A stretch of DNA of 64,000 nt from Hyphomicrobiales bacterium. Its GTDB lineage: Bacteria; Pseudomonadota; Alphaproteobacteria; Rhizobiales; Rhizobiaceae. The notes under the pieces are model-generated. The model had not been told where the DNA came from, did not search any database, and saw nothing but the letters and a program-made list of their open reading frames with translations. Where the stretch lies: assembly GCA_900467745.1 (NCBI GenBank), contig UBQW01000009.1, forward strand, positions 1 to 64,000. The letters are read 5' to 3'. This document shows positions 25,951 through 34,078 of this stretch, piece after piece (positions within the stretch are counted from its first letter, which is position 1; each line of letters opens with the position of its first letter). The translations under genes were made by a program, and so were the position numbers.

Positions 25951-27576
25951 ATGAAAGCCTTCGCCGACCTCCTCGACCGCCTGGTCCTCACCCCATCCCG
26001 CAACGGCAAACTCAAGCTGCTGACGGACTACTTCCGCGACACGCCCGACCCCGATCGCGGCTACGGCCTCGCGGCCATCGCCGGCACGCTCGATGTCCGC
26101 AACGTCAAGCCCGCCATGCTGCGCGAACTGGCGCTGGAGCGGATCGACGACGTGCTCTTCCGCTACTCCTACGACTACGTCGGCGATCTCGCCGAAACCA
26201 TCTCGCTCGTCTGGGACAATGAGCGCGACGTCGAGCGCTCGGCGCTGGCGCAGCCGAGGCTCGGCGAGGTCGTGGCTGAGATGAACGGTCTCGGCCGCAC
26301 CGAGGTGCGCGGCTATGTCCGCGATCTGCTCGACCGGCTCGACGCCTCCGGCCGCTTCGCCTTCATCAAGCTCGCGACCGGCGCGCTGCGCATCGGCGTC
26401 TCGGCAAGGCTTGCCAAGCAGGCGCTGGCCGATCTCGGGGAACCCGATGTGACGGAGATCGAAACCTTGTGGCACGGCCTGCAGCCGCCCTACGAGAGCC
26501 TGTTTGCCTGGCTGGAGGGCAAGGGCGGCAAGCCGGTGCTGGCGACGCCGGCGATCTTTCATTCGGTGATGCTGGCGAACCCTGTGGAGGAGGGCGACCT
26601 TGCTCAGCTCGACCCGGCCGACTACGCCGCCGAGTGGAAATGGGACGGCATCCGCGTGCAGCTGTCGCGCGCAGGAGACACCCGCAAGATCTACTCCCGC
26701 TCCGGCGACGACATCTCAGCCGCATTCCCCGATATCGTCGATTCGATCAGCTTCGACGGCGTCATCGACGGCGAGCTTCTGGTCGGCGGCACCGCCCGCT
26801 CCAATAGCCCGACCCGCACCTTCTCCGACCTGCAGCAGCGCCTCAACCGCAAGACCGTGACGCAGAAGATGCAGGACGATTACCCAGCCTTCATAAGGGC
26901 TTACGATCTCCTCTTCGACGGCGAGGAGGATGTGCGCGCCAAGACCTATCTCGAACGCCGCGCCCGCTTGAGCGAAATCGTCGAGCAAGCGCCGCACGAG
27001 CGCTTCGACCTCTCCGCGCTGGTTCCGTTTTCCTCATGGGAAGAACTTGACGACCTGCGCTCGACCCCGCCCGATCCCGTCATCGAAGGCGTGATGATCA
27101 AACGCCGCGACAGCGTCTACCAGGCCGGACGGCTGAAGGGGCCGTGGTTCAAGTGGAAGCGCAACCCTTATAACGTCGATGCCGTCCTGATGTATGCGCA
27201 GCGCGGCCATGGAAAGCGCTCGAGCTACTATTCCGATTTCACCTTCGGCGTCTGGGCCGAGACGCCAGACGGCGAGCAGCTGGTTCCCGTCGGCAAGGCC
27301 TATTTCGGCTTCACCGACGCCGAGCTCGAGATTCTCGACAAGTTCGTGCGCAACAATACCACCGAACGCTTCGGCCCGGTGCGCGCCGTGCGCGCCGACA
27401 AGGATTTCGGCTTCGTGGTGGAAGTCGCCTTCGAAGGCATCAACCGCTCCAACCGCCACAAATCAGGCGTCGCCATGCGCTTCCCCCGCATCTCGCGCCT
27501 GCGCCAGGACAAGCCGTCCTATGAGGCCGACAGGCTGACGACGCTGGTGGCGATGATCGATGCGAAGGCGGGGTAG
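25951..27576 (+). CDS. ATP-dependent DNA ligase (LigC/cisplatin-response type)
   Basis: A 541-residue ATP-dependent DNA ligase. An N-terminal helical domain (residues ~1-200) precedes the nucleotidyltransferase core with the adenylated lysine K230 in EWKWDGIRVQL, then RSGDDISAAFPDI, DGVIDGELLVGG, EGVMIKRRDSVYQAGRLKGPWFKWKR and a C-terminal OB fold (VGKAYFGFTDAEL). This is the ligase of the exonuclease-ligase-helicase-phosphoesterase set; here only the exonuclease accompanies it. It is expected to act in repair rather than replication. Confidence 0.92.
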   Translation: MKAFADLLDRLVLTPSRNGKLKLLTDYFRDTPDPDRGYGLAAIAGTLDVRNVKPAMLRELALERIDDVLFRYSYDYVGDLAETISLVWDNERDVERSALAQPRLGEVVAEMNGLGRTEVRGYVRDLLDRLDASGRFAFIKLATGALRIGVSARLAKQALADLGEPDVTEIETLWHGLQPPYESLFAWLEGKGGKPVLATPAIFHSVMLANPVEEGDLAQLDPADYAAEWKWDGIRVQLSRAGDTRKIYSRSGDDISAAFPDIVDSISFDGVIDGELLVGGTARSNSPTRTFSDLQQRLNRKTVTQKMQDDYPAFIRAYDLLFDGEEDVRAKTYLERRARLSEIVEQAPHERFDLSALVPFSSWEELDDLRSTPPDPVIEGVMIKRRDSVYQAGRLKGPWFKWKRNPYNVDAVLMYAQRGHGKRSSYYSDFTFGVWAETPDGEQLVPVGKAYFGFTDAELEILDKFVRNNTTERFGPVRAVRADKDFGFVVEVAFEGINRSNRHKSGVAMRFPRISRLRQDKPSYEADRLTTLVAMIDAKAG

Positions 27577-27736
27577 GGGCGGTCCTCAAGTTACCATTTT
27601 CTCGATGATCTCTCCCCCATCCCGCATTTTCCTGATGCAAAATACATCCGACTGTGCATCCTCAACACAATGTGTCTTGGCGTTGATGCGTCGAGGGTGC
27701 AAGCATCTATCATGCCGGGGAAGACGGAAGAGTGAT

Positions 27737-28669
27737 ATGACATCAGACAACGACCATTCCTTTTCGCGCCAGCGCCGCCTGCTTCTTGGCGGGCTTGCGG
27801 GCGCTCTTGTTCTTCCGGCTCTTCCCGGTGTCGCCAATGCCTTTGACGTTCCCCCCGAGCCGCGCCTGATCACCCGCGATTACGCCAAGGTGCGCAAGCG
27901 CTTCCGCACGCGGCTGCTCGAAAAGGGCCCGGCGCCGGACAAGTACGAGCCGCTCGATGCGCCGGCCAATGCCGAGAAGATCTTCTATCGCTCCGGCTAT
28001 GGCGGTGAGCTGGAGCTGGTTGCCTGGGTCTCGAAGTACAAGCGCGAGCGCAAGGCAAAGCCCGGCATTCTCTTCCTGCATGGCGGCAATGCCATGGGCG
28101 TCGGCCACTGGAACCTGATGGGGCCCTATATCGATGCCGGCTTCGTGGTGCTGATGCCCTCGGTGCGCGGCGAAAACGGCCAGGCGGGCAATTTCTCCGG
28201 TTTCTACGACGAGGTGGACGACGTGCTCTCCGCCGCCGATCGCCTGGCGCATCTGCCGGGTGTCGATGCGAACCGGCTTTTCATCGCCGGCCACAGCATC
28301 GGTGGCACGCTCACAATGCTCGCCTCGATGTCGACCCACAAGTTCCGCGCGGCAGCCCCGATCTCCGGCAATCCCGACGCCTTCCGCTTTTTCAATCGCT
28401 ATCCGCAGGATATACGCTTCGACGACGACAACACCCACGAGTTCGAGGTGCGCACGGCGTTGTGCTACGCCCAGAGCTTCAAGTGCCCGGTGCGCGTCGT
28501 CCACGGCACGGACGAATCGCATTTCAACGACCGCGCCGGTCTGCTCGCCAGCCGCGCGCGCTCCGGCGGCGTTCGCATCGAGACGGATACGGCCAAGGGC
28601 GGCCATACATCCGCCTTGCCCGAGGAAATCGAGCAGAGCATCCGCTTCTTCCACGGCGTGGCGGCTTAA
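27737..28669 (+). CDS. Tat-exported alpha/beta hydrolase (dienelactone hydrolase/prolyl oligopeptidase-like)
   Basis: A 310-residue exported hydrolase. The N-terminus SRQRRLLLGGLAGALVLPAL with cleavage near GVANA is a twin-arginine-like signal. The alpha/beta-hydrolase core has the oxyanion segment ILFLHGGNAMGVGHW, the nucleophile elbow AGHSIGGTL and the late His in AKGGHTSALPEE. Substrate unknown; a periplasmic esterase or peptidase is likely. The ATG at 27737 is preferred because it starts the signal peptide. Confidence 0.82.
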   Translation: MTSDNDHSFSRQRRLLLGGLAGALVLPALPGVANAFDVPPEPRLITRDYAKVRKRFRTRLLEKGPAPDKYEPLDAPANAEKIFYRSGYGGELELVAWVSKYKRERKAKPGILFLHGGNAMGVGHWNLMGPYIDAGFVVLMPSVRGENGQAGNFSGFYDEVDDVLSAADRLAHLPGVDANRLFIAGHSIGGTLTMLASMSTHKFRAAAPISGNPDAFRFFNRYPQDIRFDDDNTHEFEVRTALCYAQSFKCPVRVVHGTDESHFNDRAGLLASRARSGGVRIETDTAKGGHTSALPEEIEQSIRFFHGVAA

Positions 28670-28777
28670 TCAGTCGCGTTAGGTCGCTGGCTGGCCGTCA
28701 TCGCCAGCTTCGCGCCAGCCGCGCATGCCATCCTCGCGACAGCTATAAATGTCGCTGATATCGATGAGGGTGGTTTC

Positions 28778-29614
28778 ATGAAGGGTCTAAGCCGGTTGTC
28801 GGCCATGTCGGGGCTTGTGTTGGCGGCCCTGTCGCTTGGCGGCTGCAACATTCTCGTGCCCGATACCGGCGCCACCGATCCGGCCCGTTTCGTGCAGGAA
28901 ACCTATCCTGTGTTCTACAAGCCGCCGGGCATCGATCCCGATCGCGTCCGCCCGGTCAACGCGCCGATCCCGCAGCGCCCCGGCGTCCCAGCGACGATCT
29001 ACAACCAGACCTATGGCATCCCCGGCGCCACCCAGATGCGCACCTACGGCATGCCGTTGATCAATCCCGTCAGCGCGGCCATGTATGGCGAGGTGAGGGA
29101 CAACGACTTTACGCTGCCGGCCATTCCCGTCAGCCGCGTCGATCCTGTATATATGCGCCAGGAGGTCGATTACCCCTCGACCGAAAAGCCCGGGACCATC
29201 GTCGTCAATACCAAGACCAAGCATCTCTATTTCATCGAGCCCAATGGCAAGGCCATGCGCTATGGCGTCGGGCTCGGCCGCGAAGGCTATGCCTGGTCGG
29301 GCCGTGGTGTCATCCAATGGAAGCAGAAGTGGCCGCGCTGGACGCCGCCGGATGAGATGGTCAAGCGCCAGCCCGACGTGCGTTCGTTTTCGGCGGCCAA
29401 TGGCGGCATGAACCCCGGCCTTGGAAATCCGCTCGGCGCGCGCGCCATGTATATCTTCAAGAATGGCGAGGATACGCTTTACCGAATCCACGGAACGCCC
29501 GATTGGGAGTCGATCGGCAAGTCCACTTCGTCGGGCTGCGTGCGCATGATGAACCAGGACGTCATCGATCTCTACGACCGCGTTTCGGCGAAGTCCGAGA
29601 TCGTTGTGATGTAG
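28778..29614 (+). CDS. L,D-transpeptidase lipoprotein (YkuD domain)
   Basis: A 278-residue lipoprotein with signal MKGLSRLSAMSGLVLAALSL and lipobox LGGC. The YkuD catalytic domain occupies the second half: TIVVNTKTKHLYFIEPNGKA at its start and the catalytic HGTPDWESIGKSTSSGCVRM, whose Cys forms the acyl enzyme. Such enzymes make 3-3 peptidoglycan cross-links or attach proteins to peptidoglycan, important in Rhizobiales. The next gene is a paralogue. Confidence 0.93.
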   Translation: MKGLSRLSAMSGLVLAALSLGGCNILVPDTGATDPARFVQETYPVFYKPPGIDPDRVRPVNAPIPQRPGVPATIYNQTYGIPGATQMRTYGMPLINPVSAAMYGEVRDNDFTLPAIPVSRVDPVYMRQEVDYPSTEKPGTIVVNTKTKHLYFIEPNGKAMRYGVGLGREGYAWSGRGVIQWKQKWPRWTPPDEMVKRQPDVRSFSAANGGMNPGLGNPLGARAMYIFKNGEDTLYRIHGTPDWESIGKSTSSGCVRMMNQDVIDLYDRVSAKSEIVVM

Positions 29615-29783
29615 CCGCGCAACAGGCGGCGTGAGAACGTCGCCACAAGCGGGCACACGTCTTCGTGAGGTTCTGGTTTATTTAGCATAACGGGATAGTT
29701 TCCTTGAATTGTGACTAGCGTTGAACAACCCTCCAGGAAACGACGTTCGCCGTTTCCGCGCTTAAGGAAAATTGACCCTCGTT

Positions 29784-30509
29784 ATGAGCTTTGACAAATC
29801 CATATCCCGCCGCAACTTTCTATCGCTTTCAGCGGTAACCGCGGCCTCGGCGCTGGCAGGGTGTGCCTCCACCTCGGGCACGAGCCCGTCGTACGGCCAG
29901 CCAATGGCATTCCCGAACCCCATCCGTGCCTTCCAGACGACGCCGGCGCCCACCGATGCCGAGCTCGCTGTCATGTACGGCCCGGTCGAGGATGGCGGCT
30001 TCCTCATTCCGCCGGTTCCCTACCAGCAGATCGATCCGCGCTACTATCGCCAGCAGGTCATCGATCCGACCGGCGAGCGCCCCGGCACCATCGTCGTCGA
30101 TACCCCCTCGCGCTTCCTCTATCTCGTCCAGCCGGGCGGGACCGCGATGCGCTACGGCGTCGGTATCGGCCGCGAAGGCTTCGCCTGGCAGGGCGATGGC
30201 GTCATCCAGTGGCGTCAGAAGTGGCCGCGCTGGAAGCCACCGAATGAGATGGTCGCCCGTCAGCCGGAACTCGTGAAATACTCGATCGAGAACGGCGGCA
30301 TGGAGCCGGGCCTGAAGAACCCGCTCGGCGCCCGCGCGCTCTACATCTTCTCGGGCGGCCAGGACACGCTCTACCGCCTGCACGGCAATCCGGACTGGCG
30401 CTCGATCGGCAAGGCCGTATCGTCGGGCTGCGTGCGCCTGCTCAACCAGGACATCATCGACCTTTACGACCGCGTGCCGACCAAGGCGCCGATCGTCGTC
30501 AAGCAGTAA
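29784..30509 (+). CDS. L,D-transpeptidase with Tat/lipoprotein signal
   Basis: A 241-residue paralogue of the preceding gene. The N-terminus SISRRNFLSLSAVTAASALA has the twin-arginine motif SRRNFL and lipobox LAGC, so it should be a Tat-exported lipoprotein. The YkuD motif is HGNPDWRSIGKAVSSGCVRL. The domains align closely with the neighbour (GTIVVDTPSRFLYLVQPGG; IQWRQKWPRWKPPNEMVARQ), so the pair is a tandem duplication. A terminator follows. Confidence 0.93.
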   Translation: MSFDKSISRRNFLSLSAVTAASALAGCASTSGTSPSYGQPMAFPNPIRAFQTTPAPTDAELAVMYGPVEDGGFLIPPVPYQQIDPRYYRQQVIDPTGERPGTIVVDTPSRFLYLVQPGGTAMRYGVGIGREGFAWQGDGVIQWRQKWPRWKPPNEMVARQPELVKYSIENGGMEPGLKNPLGARALYIFSGGQDTLYRLHGNPDWRSIGKAVSSGCVRLLNQDIIDLYDRVPTKAPIVVKQ

Positions 30510-30521
30510 GTCACTGTCTTC

Positions 30522-30550
30522 GTCTCTCCCCGATCAGGGGAGAGACTTTT
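30522..30550 (+). terminator. Terminator after the L,D-transpeptidases
   Basis: GTCTCTCCCC-GATCA-GGGGAGAGAC followed by TTTT: a 10-bp perfect stem with a U-tract. Confidence 0.85.
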
Positions 30551-30595
30551 CGCGCCGGCCCCACGGCTGCGTGCTTCAGGCGCTCCAAGCCATCC

Positions 30596-30823
30596 TTATC
30601 CCCAGAACGCCGATTTCGCCGCTTCCGTCATCGCGTCTGCGCGCGACACGCCGATATCCTTGAGCTCGTCGTCGGTCAGCTCGCTGAGCGCCGCCCTGCC
30701 GCGTCGTTTCCTGCAGCGTGTCTCGATGCTTTCGATGAGGTTTCGCGCCGCCTCCGCAAGCGTTGCCAGCAGTGCCGGCACGCGCGTCTGGCTTGCTCTT
30801 TCGTCCGATGTGTCGGTCGCCAT
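30596..30823 (-). CDS. DUF1127 small protein
   Basis: A 75-residue protein ending with the DUF1127 (YjiS-like) motif RGRAALSELTDDELKDIGVS RADAM in two parts. These Arg-rich proteins modulate RNA and carbon/phosphate regulation in alphaproteobacteria. The ATG at 30823 is used; an upstream TTG extension is unlikely. It diverges from a LysR gene, reminiscent of VtlR/LsrB-type control of DUF1127 genes. Confidence 0.8.
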   Translation of the reverse strand: MATDTSDERASQTRVPALLATLAEAARNLIESIETRCRKRRGRAALSELTDDELKDIGVSRADAMTEAAKSAFWG

Positions 30824-30882
30824 CTCTTCTGTCTCCGTCTTGGCCTGTCCCGACAATGCGCTGGATATATCCCGCAATGAAG

Positions 30883-30908
30883 CTTATGCATCTTATGCAA
30901 ACCATAAG
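30883..30908. promoter_or_regulatory. Candidate LysR operator between DUF1127 and LysR genes
   Basis: Tandem CTTATGCAT CTTATGCAA followed by CATAAG, giving the dyad CTTATG-N5-CATAAG plus one extra half-site. It lies 12-37 bp upstream of the LysR gene and 60-85 bp upstream of the DUF1127 gene. Confidence 0.5.
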
Positions 30909-30919
30909 AGAAAATTCGC

Positions 30920-31798
30920 ATGGCATTCGGCTTCGATCAGCTGCAGACCTTCATTCACATCGCCGAACTCGGAAGCTTCACGGCGGCCGCCGACAAGGCG
31001 GGTGTGACCCAGCCCGCGGTCAGCCTGCAGATCAAGCTCTTGGAACAGCGCCTCGGCGTGCGCCTGATCGAGCGCGTCGGACGCCGGGCGCAGCCGACGG
31101 CGGCCGGTCTCGAATTTCTCGACTATGCGCGGCGGATCATGCGGGAGCTTGCCGATGCCGAGGAGGCGATGGCGCCGCACAGGAATGGCGAGAGCGGCCG
31201 TGTGCGCATCGGCAGCGGCGCCACCGCGTCAATCCATCTGCTGCCGCTGGCGATCTCGCGCGCCAGGAAGAAGATGCCCGGGCTCGAAATCACCGTCCGC
31301 ATCGGCAACACCGACGACATCCTGCGCGATCTCGAAACCAATGCGCTCGATGTCGCGGTCGTGACGTTGCCGGCGCCCGGCCGGTCCTTCGAGGTCGAGG
31401 CATTCTATGACGACGAGTTGATGGTGGTCGCGCCGTGCGGCTCGACCATCCCGCATGGCGGCCCGGACGCGGCCTTCATCAACACCAAGCCACTGCTGCT
31501 CTATGACGGCGGGAATACCAGGCGGACCATCGATGAATGGATGGGGCAGGCCGGTCTGGTCGCTCGCCCTGTCATGGAGTTCGGCAGCGTCGAGGCCATC
31601 AAGGAGCTGGTGGCGGCCGGCCTCGGCTGGTCGATCCTGCCCGGATTGGCGCTGAAGCGCGACCGCGCCGGCTTCCTCGAAACCGCACCCGTCAGCCCGC
31701 CGCTCGTGCGCAAGCTCGGAATGGTCGTGCGCCGCGACAAGCATCTGAGCAGGGGCCTGCGAGAAATGATGAAGTCATTGCGCGAGGCTGGGTCGTAA
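30920..31798 (+). CDS. LysR family transcriptional regulator
   Basis: A 292-residue LysR regulator. Helix-turn-helix: FIHIAELGSFTAAADKAGVT with QPAVSLQIKLLEQRLGVRLIER in pieces. The effector domain includes VRIGSGATASIHLLPLAISR and EFGSVEAIKELVAAGLGWSIL, the latter typical of CysB/CbbR-type sensors. It likely controls itself and the divergent DUF1127 gene. It converges on chaC. Confidence 0.9.
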   Translation: MAFGFDQLQTFIHIAELGSFTAAADKAGVTQPAVSLQIKLLEQRLGVRLIERVGRRAQPTAAGLEFLDYARRIMRELADAEEAMAPHRNGESGRVRIGSGATASIHLLPLAISRARKKMPGLEITVRIGNTDDILRDLETNALDVAVVTLPAPGRSFEVEAFYDDELMVVAPCGSTIPHGGPDAAFINTKPLLLYDGGNTRRTIDEWMGQAGLVARPVMEFGSVEAIKELVAAGLGWSILPGLALKRDRAGFLETAPVSPPLVRKLGMVVRRDKHLSRGLREMMKSLREAGS

Positions 31799-31827
31799 GG
31801 CCGCCATCGCCGGGCTGCGGCAACCCT

Positions 31828-32538
31828 CTATGCCGTCGGCTGTTCGATCCCGTGGATCTGGCGGATCTCGGCGGCGACGAGCTCCTGCAGGCGCCAGAGG
31901 TTTCGGTCGTGGATGCCGAAATTCTCCAGATGGGTGACGGTGTTGTAGAGATATTCGGCGCAGGAGCCGACATAGCCGCAGGCGCGCGCCAGCGTGGCGG
32001 CCACCAGGGGCAGGGGCTGCTTGCGGTAGATACGGTTGCCCGTCGGCCCGATCCAGAAACCCAGCGCCCGGGCTCGGCCTTCCGGCGTCTTCACCGGCAG
32101 CCACCTTATCGTGTCGATATGCTCGCGGTCGCTGATCTCGCGTCGCAGCAGCCGGGAAATCTGCGCGGCCCGGTCTCCCTGAGGCAGCTGGTACATCATG
32201 CCATCGCATTGCCCGCCGCGATCGAGTGCCATCATCAAGCCTGCCTGCTCGGGCGAGCCACGCCAGCTCTTGATCTCAAGACAGAAGGAGCGGTGCCAGC
32301 CGAGAGCCGTCGCGCGGCTTTGATCGACGAACTCGAATTCCGGTTTCCAGATCAGCGATCCGTAGGCGAAGACCCAGAGCGGCTCGTCGCCGCTCTCTTC
32401 CGTCAGCCGCGCGGTGAGCGCGGCGAAGTCGTCGTCCGTCAGCGTCGTGCGGCGCGGATCCGGGCCGGGATCGACCTCTTCGCGATAGCAGAGTTGGACA
32501 AGATCGGGTGTGAGGCACATGGTGCGTGGTTTGGGCAT
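31828..32538 (-). CDS. chaC: Gamma-glutamylcyclotransferase (ChaC)
   Basis: A 236-residue ChaC-like enzyme that cleaves glutathione to 5-oxoproline and Cys-Gly. The signature is VFAYGSLIWKPEFEF, followed by ATALGWHRSFCLEIKSWRGS and the acidic catalytic zone LLRREISDREH, then YIxxQ-less ChaC C-terminus (CGYVGSCAEYLYNTVTHLEN). The ATG at 32538 is preferred to a TTG twelve bases upstream. It is followed convergently by a LysR gene. Confidence 0.88.
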   Translation of the reverse strand: MPKPRTMCLTPDLVQLCYREEVDPGPDPRRTTLTDDDFAALTARLTEESGDEPLWVFAYGSLIWKPEFEFVDQSRATALGWHRSFCLEIKSWRGSPEQAGLMMALDRGGQCDGMMYQLPQGDRAAQISRLLRREISDREHIDTIRWLPVKTPEGRARALGFWIGPTGNRIYRKQPLPLVAATLARACGYVGSCAEYLYNTVTHLENFGIHDRNLWRLQELVAAEIRQIHGIEQPTA

Positions 32539-32655
32539 GACATCTCGCAATTCCTCCCGACTGAACTGCGCGAACAGGCGTCGCGACTATAAAATTCGCA
32601 AACTATCCCTCGGAGTCAACCCGTCTGTCGGCCCGGGTTGAGGGGATCGGAGGCG

Positions 32656-33138
32656 TCAGCGCGTCTCGGTCAGATTGCCGCGCAGGCCTTGCAGCTTCTC
32701 GCGAATATCGGCCATCTCTTCGAGCGTGCAGCCGATCGCCTGGCCGATCTCGCCCATGATGTCGTCCACCTGCGAGCGCATCGCGTCGCCCTTAGATGTC
32801 AGCGTCACGATCACCTGCCGCTCGTCCTTGGGGTCGCGGGTGCGCACGATGAGCCCGCTCTGCTCGAGGCGCTTCAACAGCGGAGACAGAGTGCCCGAAT
32901 CGAGATCGAGCTGCTCGCCGATCGTCTTCACCGGCAGTGCTGACTTCTCCCACAAAACCAGCATGACGAGATATTGCGGATAGGTGAGGCCCACCTTGTC
33001 GAGGATCGGCTTGTAGGCGCGCGTGAAGGCATGCGCCGTCGAGTAGACCGCGAAACAGAGCTGTCGCTCCAGCCGCTTTTCCTCTTCCGGAATTTTCATC
33101 GTCTTGGTCGCCGTTTGGGCCATCTGCGCTTTCGTCAT
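32656..33138 (-). CDS. ohrR: Organic-hydroperoxide-sensing repressor (OhrR)
   Basis: A 160-residue MarR-family repressor. The peroxidatic cysteine lies in RLERQLCFAVYSTAHAFTRA, and the DNA-binding wing is in LDLDSGTLSPLLKRLEQSGL and TRDPKDERQVIVTL. The start at 33138 has GGGGAAAG upstream. Oxidation of the Cys by organic hydroperoxides releases the divergent ohr gene; the operator is visible between the two genes. Confidence 0.93.
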   Translation of the reverse strand: MTKAQMAQTATKTMKIPEEEKRLERQLCFAVYSTAHAFTRAYKPILDKVGLTYPQYLVMLVLWEKSALPVKTIGEQLDLDSGTLSPLLKRLEQSGLIVRTRDPKDERQVIVTLTSKGDAMRSQVDDIMGEIGQAIGCTLEEMADIREKLQGLRGNLTETR

Positions 33139-33205
33139 CGTCTTTCCCCGATACCGCATTGTCGTCTTTTCGGATTTCGAATGCAATTTGCAAAATTTAC
33201 TTGCG

Positions 33206-33220
33206 TACAATTTAATTGCG
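33206..33220. promoter_or_regulatory. OhrR operator
   Basis: TACAATTTAATTGCG in the ohrR-ohr spacer matches the known OhrR consensus TACAATT-N-AATTGTA. A related GCAATTTGCAAAATT lies just to the left (33184-33198). Confidence 0.7.
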
Positions 33221-33257
33221 CGATATACAAAATCCAACCCCAACGAAGGAGACTGAC

Positions 33258-33680
33258 ATGCCGATCCTCTACACAACCAAAGCTTCCGCCACCGGTGGCC
33301 GCGCAGGCCGCGCCGTTTCCGAAAACGGCGTTCTCGATGTCACGCTGACGGTTCCGAAGGAACTTGGCGGCGACGGAGCCACCGGCACCAACCCGGAACA
33401 GCTCTTCGCGGCCGGCTACTCGGCCTGCTTCCTCGGTGCCCTGAAATTTGTCGCGGGCCAGCAGAAGGTCAAGATTCCGGAAGACACGACCGTATCGGCC
33501 ACCGTCGGCATCGGCCCGCGTGAAGATGGCGGCGGCTTCGGCATCGAAGTTGCGCTGACCGTCCATATCCCGGGCCTCGACAAGCCGACCGCTGAAAAGC
33601 TGGCCGCTGCCGCCCACATCGTCTGCCCCTACAGCCACGCCATGCGCACCTCCACGGAAGTGCCGGTGACCGTCGCCTGA
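33258..33680 (+). CDS. ohr: Organic hydroperoxide resistance protein (Ohr)
   Basis: A 140-residue Ohr/OsmC peroxidase that reduces organic hydroperoxides with lipoylated protein as reductant. The two reactive cysteines are in AGYSACFLGAL and AAHIVCPYSHAMR. The start follows GAAGGAG. Divergent from ohrR and followed by a strong terminator. Confidence 0.96.
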   Translation: MPILYTTKASATGGRAGRAVSENGVLDVTLTVPKELGGDGATGTNPEQLFAAGYSACFLGALKFVAGQQKVKIPEDTTVSATVGIGPREDGGGFGIEVALTVHIPGLDKPTAEKLAAAAHIVCPYSHAMRTSTEVPVTVA

Positions 33681-34078
33681 TCAGGCCGGACCCGATACCG
33701 ATTGCCAAAGGCGTCGTGCTCTTCGGAGTGCGGCGCTTTTTGCTGTTTACGGGCGCGATTCAGCGCACCCGGATTTTGAACATGTTCTAATATTCTGTTA
33801 AAGAATGCTCACTATCTCATCATACCAGTTGACGAGTGGTGGCGAATTTGACAGGAATATGTTGCTCGCTAGGGGAGGAGGCATGTCCGTTGGGGCTCGT
33901 GCAGCAAGGCGCATTCGGTAAACGGGCGCGATCAGTTGCACAAGTATCGGACATAGGAGACCGACTTTCGCGGTAGGGCTAGAGATCAACATCCAGCATT
34001 CCCGACACAGCGGGGCTGCATAGCGCAAGTCGCACTCGTAGGCTCGATGGGCCGCAGCGGTCTTGTCGGGAGGACTAT
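33681..34078. other. 398-bp spacer between ohr and the MFS gene
   Basis: Begins with the ohr terminator. The remainder (33742-34078) holds no credible gene; a 76-codon leftward frame there has Cys-rich, composition-driven sequence and no ribosome-binding site. A 10-bp palindrome GAACATGTTC occurs at 33778-33787. It must contain the promoter of the MFS gene. Confidence 0.55.
33707..33741 (+). terminator. Terminator of ohr
   Basis: A 15-bp stem (with G-U pairs) closed by the stable tetraloop TTCG: AAAGGCGTCGTGCTC - TTCG - GAGTGCGGCGCTTTTT. Confidence 0.85.

Noticed and set aside
33778..33787. GAACATGTTC considered as a LexA box
   Set aside because: Alphaproteobacterial LexA uses GAAC-N7-GAAC-type direct repeats; here the halves are inverted with a 2-bp gap and no SOS gene follows.
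33798..34028. Small leftward open frame in the ohr-MFS spacer
   Set aside because: No ribosome-binding site and no family resemblance; Cys/Pro-rich composition like random frames.
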